Below, piece by piece: positions 54,019-62,929 of a stretch of 64,000 nt of DNA. Positions within the stretch are counted from its first letter, which is position 1; each line of letters starts with the position of its first letter. The notes under the pieces were generated by a model that made no database searches, was not told the origin of the DNA, and worked only from the letters and a program-made list of their open reading frames with translations. The DNA comes from Corynebacterium ulceribovis DSM 45146 (GTDB lineage Bacteria > Actinomycetota > Actinomycetes > Mycobacteriales > Mycobacteriaceae): positions 309,448 to 373,447 of the forward strand of contig NZ_AQUY01000001.1 of the NCBI RefSeq assembly GCF_000372445.1, read 5' to 3'. A program made the translations under genes and the position numbers.

Positions 54019-55494
54019 CTACAGCGCGATGTTTCCGTGCTTCTTCGGCGGCAGCACCACCGACTTACGCTCCAGCAGCTGCAGTGCCTCAATGAGCTGG
54101 CCGCGGGTCTCTGACGGCGAAATGACAATATCAACCAAGCCAATTCCCGCAGCATCATATGGGCCAGCGGCAGCAGCCTGACCATCAGTGTCCTTCACGG
54201 AAATCTCCGCAGACGGCCACGCCAACACCACATCGGTGCCGAGCTCCTTCGGTGCCATTGCAGTGTATGCAGCGCCGACAGCCTTGCGCACCATGACGGT
54301 GACCTTACCGACGGTGGACTCCGCATACGCATGCACCAGCTTCGACGCGGCGCGCACTAGCGCAGTGCCCGACATAGGAGCGAAACCAGGCGCATCGACC
54401 AAAGACACCAGCGGAATGTTGAATGCATCGCAGGTGCGGATAAAACGAGCGGCCTTTTCGGCGGCGGCTGGGGAAATACGACCCAGATCCACCTTCGGCT
54501 GGTTCGCCACGAAACCGACGACGCGGCCACCGATGCGGCCGAAAGCCACGACCACGGAGTCAGCCTCGCGGGCCTGCACCTCAAGCACATCACCCTCATC
54601 AACAAGACGGGCAATGATTTCCCGCATGTCGTAGGCCTCATCGGACTCATTCGGCATGAAGGAATCCAACTGCTGGCAAGTTGGCAGCACATTGTCAGCG
54701 GCAGTCTCACCGACCGCGGCAATGGTGCGCGGTGCCTCTGCGCGGTTATTCAGCGGCAAGTAGCCAACCAGCTGCTGCGCGGTGGCAATTGCTTCGGCTT
54801 CATCCGCTGCCACGAAGTGGGCAGTGGCGGTGGTATCGAAATGGTCGGCAGCAGAACCGGATTCACCGGCAAGGGACATCTCCGCGCCGTCGACCATCAC
54901 GATGAAGTCAGACAGGGCAGGGGTGAACACGCGGGATCCGGAGGTGTTGCCGAACACCACGGCAATCTGCGGCACTACGCCGGATGCCTGGGTGTGGCGC
55001 AGGAAAATCTTGGATGCCAGGGCGAGCGTCATCATGCCTTCGGCTTCGCGAGCACCGGCGCCGTCAACCAGATTGACTAGTGGGCAGCCGGTCCGCAGTG
55101 CCAAGTCCATGACTTTGACAATTTTCTCGCCGGTCACTTCGCCGATGGTGCCGTCAAAAATGCTGGCGTCCTGGGAAATGACACAGACCTGGCGGCCGTC
55201 AATAAGCCCATAGCCGGTGACAACGCCATCGGTGTACGGGGCGGAACGTTGTAGTTCGGGGGCAGGGGAGCGGTGCTTTGCTAGGGCGTCAATCTCCACG
55301 AAGGAACCGGAATCCAGCAATGCCGCAACGCGGTCGCGCGCGGTCATTTTGCCTGCAGCATGGATGTTTTCAATGGCTTCCTGACCCATTGGCGCGTGGG
55401 TTTGCGCCAAGCGCTCACGTAGCGTCGCTAGTTTGCCCGCGGTGGAATTCGGGTCCAGCGAGCCGTTGTTATCGGTCTGAGCAGCAGTCGTCAT
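54019..55494 (-). CDS. accD1: Acyl-CoA carboxylase beta subunit (carboxyltransferase, AccD/DtsR type)
   Basis: 491 residues from the ATG at 55494. Transfers CO2 from biotin of AccBC to acyl-CoA. Blocks: KMTARDRVAALLDSGSFVEI near the N-terminus, VNLVDGAGAREAEG with the acyl-CoA loop, GNTSGSRVFTPALSDF, and the C-terminal half with VSLVDAPGFAPMSGTALVRA and KAVGAAYTAM. The final IALxPKKHGNI-type tail (VVLPPKKHGNIAL) is the usual end of this family. It corresponds to C. glutamicum dtsR1/accD1, judged from context with accE, birA and accBC. Only one accD is here, where C. glutamicum has dtsR2 and dtsR1 in tandem. Confidence 0.9.
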   Translation of the reverse strand: MTTAAQTDNNGSLDPNSTAGKLATLRERLAQTHAPMGQEAIENIHAAGKMTARDRVAALLDSGSFVEIDALAKHRSPAPELQRSAPYTDGVVTGYGLIDGRQVCVISQDASIFDGTIGEVTGEKIVKVMDLALRTGCPLVNLVDGAGAREAEGMMTLALASKIFLRHTQASGVVPQIAVVFGNTSGSRVFTPALSDFIVMVDGAEMSLAGESGSAADHFDTTATAHFVAADEAEAIATAQQLVGYLPLNNRAEAPRTIAAVGETAADNVLPTCQQLDSFMPNESDEAYDMREIIARLVDEGDVLEVQAREADSVVVAFGRIGGRVVGFVANQPKVDLGRISPAAAEKAARFIRTCDAFNIPLVSLVDAPGFAPMSGTALVRAASKLVHAYAESTVGKVTVMVRKAVGAAYTAMAPKELGTDVVLAWPSAEISVKDTDGQAAAAGPYDAAGIGLVDIVISPSETRGQLIEALQLLERKSVVLPPKKHGNIAL

Positions 55495-55545
55495 GGCGCT
55501 GATCCTACAACGTCGACGCAACTCATTGCCGCTAGGCTGGCCTGC

Positions 55546-56451
55546 ATGCATGAACCTTCGGTAACCCAATCCCGTGAACCACTATCGGCAAGCAAACTGC
55601 AAGCGGAGCTTGTTGACGTATCGGCAGCGCCAGTCTCGGAACTCCGAGTCCTTGCCGAAACCGGCTCCACCAACGCTGAATTGATGGAATGGGCAACCGC
55701 CGGAGCGCCAGATTACGCCGTAGTAACTGCCTCCCACCAAACCGCTGGACAAGGTCGACTTGGCCGCAGCTTCGAAGGAGCGCCGGGCAGCGTTCTGCCG
55801 GTGTCCATGGTGTTTTCCACGGAAGGGGTCTCCCCGGAACAGTGGAGCCTGATTTCGCTGCTTGCTGGGTTGGCAGTGGCGGACACACTGCGGGAGACCT
55901 GCGGACTGGCGCCGGAACTGAAATGGCCGAACGATGTGCTGGTGGATGGCCGGAAGATCTGCGGCATTTTGACGCAAGCCGCGAACACCAAACAGGGCAC
56001 CGCGCTGGTGGTGGGCATCGGCATCAATGTTGCAATGACCGAAGCTGAACTGCCAGTGCCACACGCGACCTCGGTGCTGCTGGCCGGCGGCACCACCTTG
56101 GACCGAAACGATATTGCGGTCGCCTTGATTCGTGCCCTCCGGCACCGCCAAAACCTGTGGCGCGACGGTAACGTCACCGAGCTGCTGGCGGAGTACCGCG
56201 AGAAGTGCACCACCTTGGGAGCTGAAGTACGGGCCGAACTTCCCGGTGACAAGGTGATTGTGGGCAAAGCCGAAGATATTAATGACGGCGGCAGCTTGAT
56301 TGTGCGGGATGCTGCCGGCGGCAAGCATGTTGTAACTGCAGGTGACGTGCAGCACTTGCGTCGCTCTGACGGTAGCTACGCCGAACCGGCGGGCAAGGAC
56401 CCACAGAACCAGCCACGCGGAAAAGACCTGCCGCCGGAAGGCTTGGCATAA
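55546..56451 (+). CDS. birA: Biotin-[acetyl-CoA-carboxylase] ligase
   Basis: 301 residues. Makes biotinyl-AMP and attaches biotin to the EAMKM lysine of AccBC (and any pyruvate carboxylase). Sequence marks: ETGSTNAELMEWA, biotin-binding SHQTAGQGRLGRSF, GLAPELKWPNDVLVDGRKICGI and the C-terminal SH3-like domain from about 230 (LGAEVRAELPGDKVIVG). No winged helix precedes the catalytic domain, so it is a non-regulatory (group I) ligase. It diverges from accD over 51 bp, so enzyme and substrate subunits may share promoter control. Confidence 0.94.
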   Translation: MHEPSVTQSREPLSASKLQAELVDVSAAPVSELRVLAETGSTNAELMEWATAGAPDYAVVTASHQTAGQGRLGRSFEGAPGSVLPVSMVFSTEGVSPEQWSLISLLAGLAVADTLRETCGLAPELKWPNDVLVDGRKICGILTQAANTKQGTALVVGIGINVAMTEAELPVPHATSVLLAGGTTLDRNDIAVALIRALRHRQNLWRDGNVTELLAEYREKCTTLGAEVRAELPGDKVIVGKAEDINDGGSLIVRDAAGGKHVVTAGDVQHLRRSDGSYAEPAGKDPQNQPRGKDLPPEGLA

Positions 56452-56919
56452 ATGGCGTTTCCTGACGACGAGTTGTACCTGGACGAAGAGGTGTTTTTGG
56501 ACACCAACCCGTCATTTGGCGAACTGACGTGGCCTGCGTTGGAGCTGGTGCTCTTCTCCGGAGTGGCAGCGATGGCCATTGGGGTGCTGCACCGCGGTGT
56601 GCTGAACACCCAAGAGTCATACATGGCGCAGCAGTTCGTATTCGTCGTTTGGCTGTTCCTCGTGCTGTGGCGCACCGTGCTCCCCGCACTGAGCTGGTTG
56701 GGCACTCGGTTTCTAGTGACAGACCGTCGGGTGATGTTGCGGCGCGGTGTGCTGAAACGGCGTGTGGAAGATATTTGGTACGGCGAAATGACCGGGGTGT
56801 CGCGCCGCGGTTCGACGTTATTGGTGCGGATGCATCCGCAGGAACGGCCTGTGCCGTTTGAACATCTGCCGAACACTAAAGGCATCGTGCGTTTGGTGCA
56901 GGAACGCCGGAATCTATGA
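56452..56919 (+). CDS. Membrane protein with bacterial PH domain (YdbS-like)
   Basis: 155 residues. Two transmembrane helices (about 30-47 and 60-80) followed by a PH-like YdbS domain with FLVTDRRVMLRRGVLKRRVE and TLLVRMHPQERPVPFEHLPN. The exact role of this family is unknown; it may be part of an envelope assembly. The ATG follows the birA stop (TAAATG) and its own stop overlaps purK, so birA, this gene and purK form one tight operon. Confidence 0.85.
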   Translation: MAFPDDELYLDEEVFLDTNPSFGELTWPALELVLFSGVAAMAIGVLHRGVLNTQESYMAQQFVFVVWLFLVLWRTVLPALSWLGTRFLVTDRRVMLRRGVLKRRVEDIWYGEMTGVSRRGSTLLVRMHPQERPVPFEHLPNTKGIVRLVQERRNL

Positions 56920-58217
56920 TGGAGGGTGTGAATAGCACACCAGACACTGCCGCAGCTGATAATTCCCAAGATTCCTCCCGGCCGCACGCCCCTGGAATGC
57001 CAGTTGTCACCGTCATTGGTGACGGACAACTTGCCCGCATGATGCAAACCGCCGCGATTGAGCTTGGCCAGTCGCTGCGACTGCTTGCCGGATCCACTGA
57101 TTCATCGGCCGCCCAGGTCATTGCCGATATCGTCATCGGCGATTACACCAACTTGGACGATCTACGTCGCGTCACCGAAGGCGCCGTCGCGATGACCTTC
57201 GACCACGAACATGTGCCAACCGAGCACCTGCGGGCGCTGTCTGCCGAAGGTCTGTCGGTCCAGCCGGGTCCGGACGCGCTGATCCACGCCCAGGACAAGC
57301 TGATTATGCGCCAGCGACTTGCCGAAGCAGGCGTGCCCGTGCCGGAGTTCACCGAGATCAATTCGGTTGCCGATGCGGAAGCGTTTGCCGCTGAAGTTGG
57401 TGAGGTGTGCTTGAAGGCTCGACGCGGTGGCTACGACGGCCATGGTGTGTGGTTCCCTTCCGAATCTGAGCTGGCCCCTCTCGTCGAAAAGCTCCTTGCC
57501 GACGATGTACCACTGATGGCCGAACGGAAAATGAACCTGGTGCGGGAGCTGTCAGCAATGTCCGCCCGCACGCCTTCCGGGCAGGCGGCGGCGTGGCCAG
57601 TGGTGGAATCGGTGCAGCGGGACGGCATTTGCGTGGAGGCAGTGCAGCCCGCGCCGAACCTGTCGGCGGAGTTGGCGGCCGAGGCCCAGGAACTGTCCCT
57701 GCGGGTTGCGCGTGGGTTGAACGTGACTGGTGTGCTGGCGGTTGAGCTTTTTGAGGTGCTTGACGACGAAGGCAAGCCTGCGATTTTTGTTAATGAACTG
57801 GCGATGCGGCCACACAATACTGGCCACTGGACTCAGGACGGGTGCGTGACCAGCCAGTTTGAGCAGCACCTGCGGGCAGTTGTGGACTACCCACTTGGTT
57901 CGGTGGCGCCGACTGCGCCAGTGACGGTGATGGCGAATATCTTGGGTGGCGAGACTGACCCTGAGATGGCTGTGCCGGAGCGGTTTGCGCAGGTGTGGAA
58001 GCGCTTCCCGGAGGCGAAAATCCACTGGTACGGCAAGGGATGGCGGGCTGGCCGCAAGATTGGTCACGTGAACCTGTGCGGTGCTGACGGTTCGGCGGCC
58101 GGTATCGAGCGGACCCGTCGGGAAGCGGCGTTGGCGGCGAACTTTGTGGTGAACGCAGTGTGGGCCGACGGCTGGCGCGGCGAAGACACTGACGGCGTGG
58201 CTGACGGCGAAAAATAG
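56916..58217 (+). CDS. purK: N5-carboxyaminoimidazole ribonucleotide synthase (PurK)
   Basis: 433 residues from the ATG at 56916 that overlaps the previous stop. ATP-grasp enzyme converting AIR, ATP and bicarbonate to N5-CAIR in purine synthesis. An unusual 27-residue hydrophilic N-terminal extension precedes VVTVIGDGQLARMMQTAAIE. Other blocks: FDHEHVPTEHLRAL, QDKLIMRQRL, VCLKARRGGYDGHG, ATP-grasp ELAMRPHNTGHWTQDGCVTS with the metal Glu/Asn pair, and ANILGG. The next gene is purE, its direct pathway partner, 24 bp downstream. Confidence 0.95.
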   Translation: MMEGVNSTPDTAAADNSQDSSRPHAPGMPVVTVIGDGQLARMMQTAAIELGQSLRLLAGSTDSSAAQVIADIVIGDYTNLDDLRRVTEGAVAMTFDHEHVPTEHLRALSAEGLSVQPGPDALIHAQDKLIMRQRLAEAGVPVPEFTEINSVADAEAFAAEVGEVCLKARRGGYDGHGVWFPSESELAPLVEKLLADDVPLMAERKMNLVRELSAMSARTPSGQAAAWPVVESVQRDGICVEAVQPAPNLSAELAAEAQELSLRVARGLNVTGVLAVELFEVLDDEGKPAIFVNELAMRPHNTGHWTQDGCVTSQFEQHLRAVVDYPLGSVAPTAPVTVMANILGGETDPEMAVPERFAQVWKRFPEAKIHWYGKGWRAGRKIGHVNLCGADGSAAGIERTRREAALAANFVVNAVWADGWRGEDTDGVADGEK

Positions 58218-58241
58218 TAGCGAAAAGTTAAGGGAGCAGCG

Positions 58242-58757
58242 ATGTTTGATAAGACTCAACCACTGGTCGGCCTGATTATGGGCAGTGACTCAGATTGGCC
58301 AACGATGGAACCGGCCGCGGAAATGCTTGCAGAGTTTGGCATTCCATTTGAAGTGGGCGTTGTGTCGGCGCACCGCACTCCGGACCGAATGCTGGCCTAC
58401 GCACACGAAGCAGCTGGGCGTGGGCTGAAGGTCATCATTGCTGGTGCCGGTGGTGCTGCGCACTTGCCAGGCATGGTTGCGTCGGCGACCCCGCTGCCGG
58501 TGATTGGTGTGCCACGCGCGCTGGAAAACCTGGAAGGCGTCGACTCGCTGCTGTCGATTGTGCAGATGCCAGGTGGGGTACCAGTGGCCACCGTTGGTGT
58601 CGGCGGGGCGAAGAACGCCGGGCTGCTGGCTGTGCGGATTCTGTCGGCAGGCTACCCGGAACTGGTGACTGCGATGGAGCAGTACCAAGCGAATATGCGC
58701 GATGAAGTGCTGCAGAAGGACCAGCGGCTCCGCGACAAGCTGATGGGTGGGGAGTAG
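58242..58757 (+). CDS. purE: N5-carboxyaminoimidazole ribonucleotide mutase (PurE)
   Basis: 171 residues. Converts N5-CAIR to CAIR, taking the product of PurK. Signature [13 protein letters not shown] at the N-terminus, [26 protein letters not shown], and PVIGVP with [17 protein letters not shown]. The ribosome site AAGGGAG is at good spacing. It is co-transcribed with purK and, through overlaps, with birA. Confidence 0.96.
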   Translation: MFDKTQPLVGLIMGSDSDWPTMEPAAEMLAEFGIPFEVGVVSAHRTPDRMLAYAHEAAGRGLKVIIAGAGGAAHLPGMVASATPLPVIGVPRALENLEGVDSLLSIVQMPGGVPVATVGVGGAKNAGLLAVRILSAGYPELVTAMEQYQANMRDEVLQKDQRLRDKLMGGE

Positions 58758-58834
58758 ACGCTCAACGTATTTGGCAGAGCGGGGGGCTCGCTGCAATTTA
58801 CGAGCGGTGGCTAACTGCGCGCTAAAAGGGGCTG

Positions 58835-58850
58835 GGCCGGTGGTCCGGCT
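58835..58850 (+). terminator. Weak terminator-like hairpin after purE
   Basis: GCCGG-TGGT-CCGGC (58835-58848) is followed by TTCTAATT, about 80 bp after the purE stop. The stem is short and the tail only partly T-rich. Confidence 0.3.
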
Positions 58851-58977
58851 TCTAATTCATTTGGCGGCTACTTTCCCGCCATTAGAAATTGGCGAACGTG
58901 TCTTCTAAAAGTAATTCCAGCTGTCGATATCATGTTCTATAGTGGGGTTTGCAAGCGGCAAATTGGAAGGGGGGAAC

Positions 58978-60741
58978 ATGTCAACGTCACGACAGCGGCC
59001 TGGATGCACATCTGATGGTCATTCCGGTGTGGTAGTTAGCCTTCCTACCATTGTGAATGATGGTTCCTCTCGTCCTGTTGATACTCATATCGCAGCGCTT
59101 AAGAGGAGTATGCAGAATCTGCTCGATGCGGTAGCTGTGGGCGAGTCGAGTGGTGAACTGTCCTTTTGGGATTTGGTTGCAGTCGCACAAGAGTTTGAGG
59201 AAGTCTTGCAGCTGCGCAATCTGTTTGACCTGCACCTAGTCGGTGAGCTCTTGTCCCCAGCCGGCATCTCACAATCCGGTACCCGCAGCGCCACCCGTTT
59301 CCTCGTCGACCGACTTGGCATTAGCCCACGCGACGCCCTAGAACGAGTCCGCGCCGTCGAACTAGATGGCGACTGCGAACCAGATGACTCCAAAGAATCG
59401 CTGAGCCCAGAAGCGGCGGCGACTGCACCTGAGCAGCAGGAACCGACCGGCGAAGAGCTCGCAGCAGAATGGGCTTACCAGAAGCAGCTGCAGGAACAAC
59501 GTGCCCGCAACGCAGCGGCCGCATGGAACGCCACTGCAACCGGTGACTTGGATTCACAAAAGCGGGCGACCATTTTCAACCAGCTTCGAAACCTGCTGCC
59601 AAAAGGCCCCAAAACTGCGGAAGACATCAAAGAAGAGGTCTATGGCGAACTCGATTCGCTGACCCACACGGAAGTAAAAGCACGAGTCAAAGAACTTGTC
59701 GACGAATCCAATGAAGCGATCCGAAACCCCGCCGACATGTTTGCTGACCAACGGCGGCGAAACTTGTACGTCAGCAAGCCCGACAAAGACGGCTGTTCCA
59801 CCATCCGGGGCACCCTGGACGCGGCAACGTCGACCATTCTGACGAAGCTGATGAATTCCTACGCGAAAAGTGGGTACGGCACCCCAGTAGACGCCAAGGA
59901 CGATAAGCGGACATATGGCCAACTCGGTGCGGATGCCATGGGGAAAATTTTGCGAGATGCGCTGACCCAATACAACAAAGGCAGCTCCGGGCGAGCCGGA
60001 CTTGCGAGCATCGTGGTCGTCGCCGATGCCGCTGACTTCGCCCCAAATGACAAAGGGCCGAACCCATGGTGGGCCCCGAAGTTCCTCACAAATGTCGGAC
60101 TGTCGCTCAATGCCGCGCAGGTGCTTCGTCTAGGTGTCACCGACAACATGCTTCTCAGTCTGATTGATACTCGCGACGGCATGGCACCAATCGACCTTGC
60201 TCTCTACTCCGGGAATCGGCTGGCGGACTTCTACCAGCGAGTTGCGCTCCAAATCATTGATGGCGGCTGCGCGCACCCAGGCTGCGACGAGCCGATGGAC
60301 AAATGCGACATTCACCATATTGTTGCGTTTATTGCTGGTGGCCGCACTGATATCGAGAACCTTGTTCCGCTGTGCCGCGTCCATCACAGTCAAAACGATG
60401 ACACGTGGTGCACCCCGCATCGCAACCACATGGAACCGCGAACGAAAGAGACAAACTACAAATCCGGTTCCGTTCACGTCGACAGCGACGGCACAAGTCA
60501 CCCGCCGGAATACAACACCGGGCCAACCGCCAGGAAAGCGCCCGGATATGTGCCACCACCAGGTACAGAAACACCCCCGAAACCTAGGGAAAGCAAATAT
60601 AGCTTCCTGCCATGGGTGGAAGTGGACCTGCCCGATCACCTACTCCCAGAACCGCCAGACGAATGGTTTGCAGAACAGGAATTCTGGGACGACGATATGT
60701 GGGATCTTGACTGGGAAGACGAAATGTTCCCAGCAATGTAG
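58978..60741 (+). CDS. DUF222/HNH endonuclease-domain protein
   Basis: 587 residues from the ATG at 58978, preceded by GGAAGGGGGG; an upstream GTG-type frame start is unlikely. The N-terminal two thirds is the DUF222 helical region typical of the mycobacterial 13E12-like family. At about 430-470 lies a zinc-supported HNH nuclease: CAHPGCDEPMDKCDIHHIVA then GRTDIENLVPLCRVHHSQND, with the Cys, His-His, Asn and His-His residues all present. The C-terminal tail is Pro-rich and acidic. Members are often repeated in genomes and phages; the target is unknown. It is preceded by a TATAGT -10 (58935-58940). Confidence 0.88.
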   Translation: MSTSRQRPGCTSDGHSGVVVSLPTIVNDGSSRPVDTHIAALKRSMQNLLDAVAVGESSGELSFWDLVAVAQEFEEVLQLRNLFDLHLVGELLSPAGISQSGTRSATRFLVDRLGISPRDALERVRAVELDGDCEPDDSKESLSPEAAATAPEQQEPTGEELAAEWAYQKQLQEQRARNAAAAWNATATGDLDSQKRATIFNQLRNLLPKGPKTAEDIKEEVYGELDSLTHTEVKARVKELVDESNEAIRNPADMFADQRRRNLYVSKPDKDGCSTIRGTLDAATSTILTKLMNSYAKSGYGTPVDAKDDKRTYGQLGADAMGKILRDALTQYNKGSSGRAGLASIVVVADAADFAPNDKGPNPWWAPKFLTNVGLSLNAAQVLRLGVTDNMLLSLIDTRDGMAPIDLALYSGNRLADFYQRVALQIIDGGCAHPGCDEPMDKCDIHHIVAFIAGGRTDIENLVPLCRVHHSQNDDTWCTPHRNHMEPRTKETNYKSGSVHVDSDGTSHPPEYNTGPTARKAPGYVPPPGTETPPKPRESKYSFLPWVEVDLPDHLLPEPPDEWFAEQEFWDDDMWDLDWEDEMFPAM

Positions 60742-60748
60742 CGCGCAG

Positions 60749-60967
60749 CTATTCCTCCCAGTCACGCCACGCGCGGTAAGCCAAGCAGTCCAAGCCCAGA
60801 AATCCAGCAAGAACCAACCCCGGCCACACCGATGGCACCGTCTGAAAAACATTCCACACCGCCCACACGAGAACAATGACGGTCCAGAAGCTTAAGAAAC
60901 CAAGCAAAGCTTCCCGACGACGTTTACCCGGCGGTGGTGGAGAATATGGCTTACGTGTTTTAGTCAT
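60749..60967 (-). CDS. Small two-helix membrane protein
   Basis: 72 residues. A basic proline-rich start (TRKPYSPPPPGKRRRE) is followed by two hydrophobic helices (LLGFLSFWTVIVLVWAVWNV and WPGLVLAGFLGLDCLAY) and a short charged end. Length and pattern are those of a real small membrane protein, but I know no family. It converges with the HNH gene at the right and is followed on the same strand by the sugar permease. Confidence 0.55.
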   Translation of the reverse strand: MTKTRKPYSPPPPGKRRREALLGFLSFWTVIVLVWAVWNVFQTVPSVWPGLVLAGFLGLDCLAYRAWRDWEE

Positions 60968-61005
60968 ATGACTTCAGAGTGCGACTTCAGAGTGCGCAGC
61001 CCTGA

Positions 61006-61854
61006 TTAGGACTTCATACCGCCGGCAGTCAGGCCGGACACAATGCGTTTCTGGAAAATCAGCACCATAACAACCAGCGGCACCGTCACCAATGCACCGG
61101 CTGCCATCGTTGCGGCATATGGGTACTCAAAGGAGCTAGGTCCGGAGAACCGGGCAATGGCCACAGTGACAGGTTCGGTGGCCTCGGTCGACAGCTGCTT
61201 AGCCAACATGAACTCATTCCAGCTGGAGATGAAGGCCAAGATTGCGGTGGTAAACAGCGCCGGGGTTGCTAGTGGGAGAATCACCTTCATGAAGGCTTGG
61301 CCACGGGTGGCACCGTCAACACGCGCCGCTTCTTCCAAAGTCCACGGCAGGTCGCGGAAGAAGGAAGACAGTGTGTACACCGTGAGTGGTAACACGAAGC
61401 TGAGGTTCGGGATGATGAGTGCTTGGTAGGTGCCCAGCCACTGCAAGTCCTTGAAGAGCTGGAACAGCGGGGTAACCAGCGCAATACCGGGGAACATAGA
61501 GGCCGCCAAGATAATGCCAGTTACGGCGCCCTTGCCAGGGAATTCAACGCGGGCGAGGGCATAGGCGGTGAACACGCCGACGATGAGGGCTAGCAGGGTG
61601 GTGACACCGCCGATGATGAGTGAGTTGCCGATAGCGGCGAGGAAGTTGTTGCCTTTGTCAGTGGCCAGGGCGTCTTGGAAGTTGTCCATGGTGACATAGG
61701 TCGGCCATGGGGTGGTGTCGAAGGTGTGGTCTTTGTGGCGGAATGCAGTCACGACCATCCAGTAGAACGGTGCTAGGCCCCAAAGCAGGATGAGGATGAC
61801 TGCCAGGTAGTTGGTAACCCAACCGCGAACTTTGCGAGATTTCACCTTAAGCAC
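61006..61854 (-). CDS. tusG: Carbohydrate ABC transporter permease, MalG type (trehalose TusG-like)
   Basis: 282 residues with six membrane helices. The binding-protein-dependent transport consensus EAARVDGATRGQAFMKVILP (EAA loop contacting the ATPase) is followed by the last helices, and the start has the typical WGLAPFYWMVVTAF. It pairs with the MalF-type permease, whose stop overlaps its start by eight bases. In C. glutamicum the homologous position after purE holds the trehalose importer genes tusG, tusF and tusE. The trehalose assignment rests on that synteny; maltose/trehalose relatives are alternatives. Confidence 0.85.
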   Translation of the reverse strand: MLKVKSRKVRGWVTNYLAVILILLWGLAPFYWMVVTAFRHKDHTFDTTPWPTYVTMDNFQDALATDKGNNFLAAIGNSLIIGGVTTLLALIVGVFTAYALARVEFPGKGAVTGIILAASMFPGIALVTPLFQLFKDLQWLGTYQALIIPNLSFVLPLTVYTLSSFFRDLPWTLEEAARVDGATRGQAFMKVILPLATPALFTTAILAFISSWNEFMLAKQLSTEATEPVTVAIARFSGPSSFEYPYAATMAAGALVTVPLVVMVLIFQKRIVSGLTAGGMKS

Positions 61855-62902
61855 CTTCCTGCTGGGCGGACTGCGCGGCCGCTAGTTTGGCTTCCTTCTT
61901 TTCCTGCTTTTTCTTCTGCTTCTTTTCCCGGTTGCCGGATACGTCGGCGCCGAGGAAACGGATGATGATGAACGCCACCGCGAAGATAAACAGGAAGATA
62001 AGGGTCGATAGGGCCGAGGCTGAGTTGAAGTTACCTTGGCGCATGTCTTCGACCACCAGCTGTGAAATCACGGCGGTTGGGGCGTTTGAGGAAGCGGAAA
62101 TCATAATGACTGGCAGGTCGTACATCCGCAGTGCGTCAAGGGTGCGGAATAGTACTGCCACCATCAGTGCGGGGCGGACCAGTGGCAAAGTGATGCGGGT
62201 GAAGCGTTGCCAGGCGTTGGCACCGTCGACGCGGGCGGCTTCGTAGACACCCTTTGGAATCATCTGCAGTCCGGCCAAGATGAGCAGCGCCATGAACGGC
62301 GCAGTTTTCCACACGTCAGCGACAATGACTGCGGAGCGGGCGGCCCATGGGTCGGTGGTCCAGTGGATGTTGTGGCCGATGATGGGGGAGAGCAGTGCGT
62401 TGGCGATGCCGTCCGGCGCGAAAATGAATTGCCAGAGCTTCGCGGTCACTGCGGTTGGGATGGCCCACGGCACCAGCACGGCGGCACGGAGGATGCCGCG
62501 GCCTCTGAAGTCACGGCTCATGATGAGCGCCATGCCAAGACCGAGGATGGTTTCCAGGGTGATGGTGATGACGGTGAAGAAGATTGTGTTGCCCATTGCT
62601 GGCCAAAAGTCGGTGGCCAGCGTGCCGGGTGGGCAAGTCCCGATGGTTCCGTCAGCGGTCATGCAGCGCTGCGAAAGCCAGTAGAAGTAGTGGTCGAAGC
62701 CGGCGAAACCACCTTCGACGAACATTCCGGTGTCTGGGTCCAGTTTCCGGTCCGCCTGGAATGACAGGGTGATGGCCCGGATGACTGGGTATCCGATGAC
62801 TACCGCGAGTACGACCAAGGTTGGGCCGACTAACCAAATGGCGCGTGGATCAAATTTGCGTCGGTTTCGTTTAGTGGGCGCCGGTGTGGTGGTCGTACTC
62901 AT
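61847..62902 (-). CDS. tusF: Carbohydrate ABC transporter permease, MalF type (trehalose TusF-like)
   Basis: 351 residues, six main membrane helices plus a large extracytoplasmic loop (DRKLDPDTGMFVEGGFAGFD, ending CPPGTLATDFW). EAA loop YEAARVDGANAWQRFTRITL is visible. Unusual is the long Lys/Glu-rich tail after the last helix (KKQKKKQEKKEAKLAAAQSA). Together with TusG it forms the channel for the sugar bound by the upstream lipoprotein. It starts 27 bp after tusE. A small gene that lies between tusF and tusE in C. glutamicum is not present here. Confidence 0.85.
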   Translation of the reverse strand: MSTTTTPAPTKRNRRKFDPRAIWLVGPTLVVLAVVIGYPVIRAITLSFQADRKLDPDTGMFVEGGFAGFDHYFYWLSQRCMTADGTIGTCPPGTLATDFWPAMGNTIFFTVITITLETILGLGMALIMSRDFRGRGILRAAVLVPWAIPTAVTAKLWQFIFAPDGIANALLSPIIGHNIHWTTDPWAARSAVIVADVWKTAPFMALLILAGLQMIPKGVYEAARVDGANAWQRFTRITLPLVRPALMVAVLFRTLDALRMYDLPVIMISASSNAPTAVISQLVVEDMRQGNFNSASALSTLIFLFIFAVAFIIIRFLGADVSGNREKKQKKKQEKKEAKLAAAQSAQQEGA

Positions 62903-62929
62903 AGGTGTGTTCCTTTGTTAGGACGCGGC

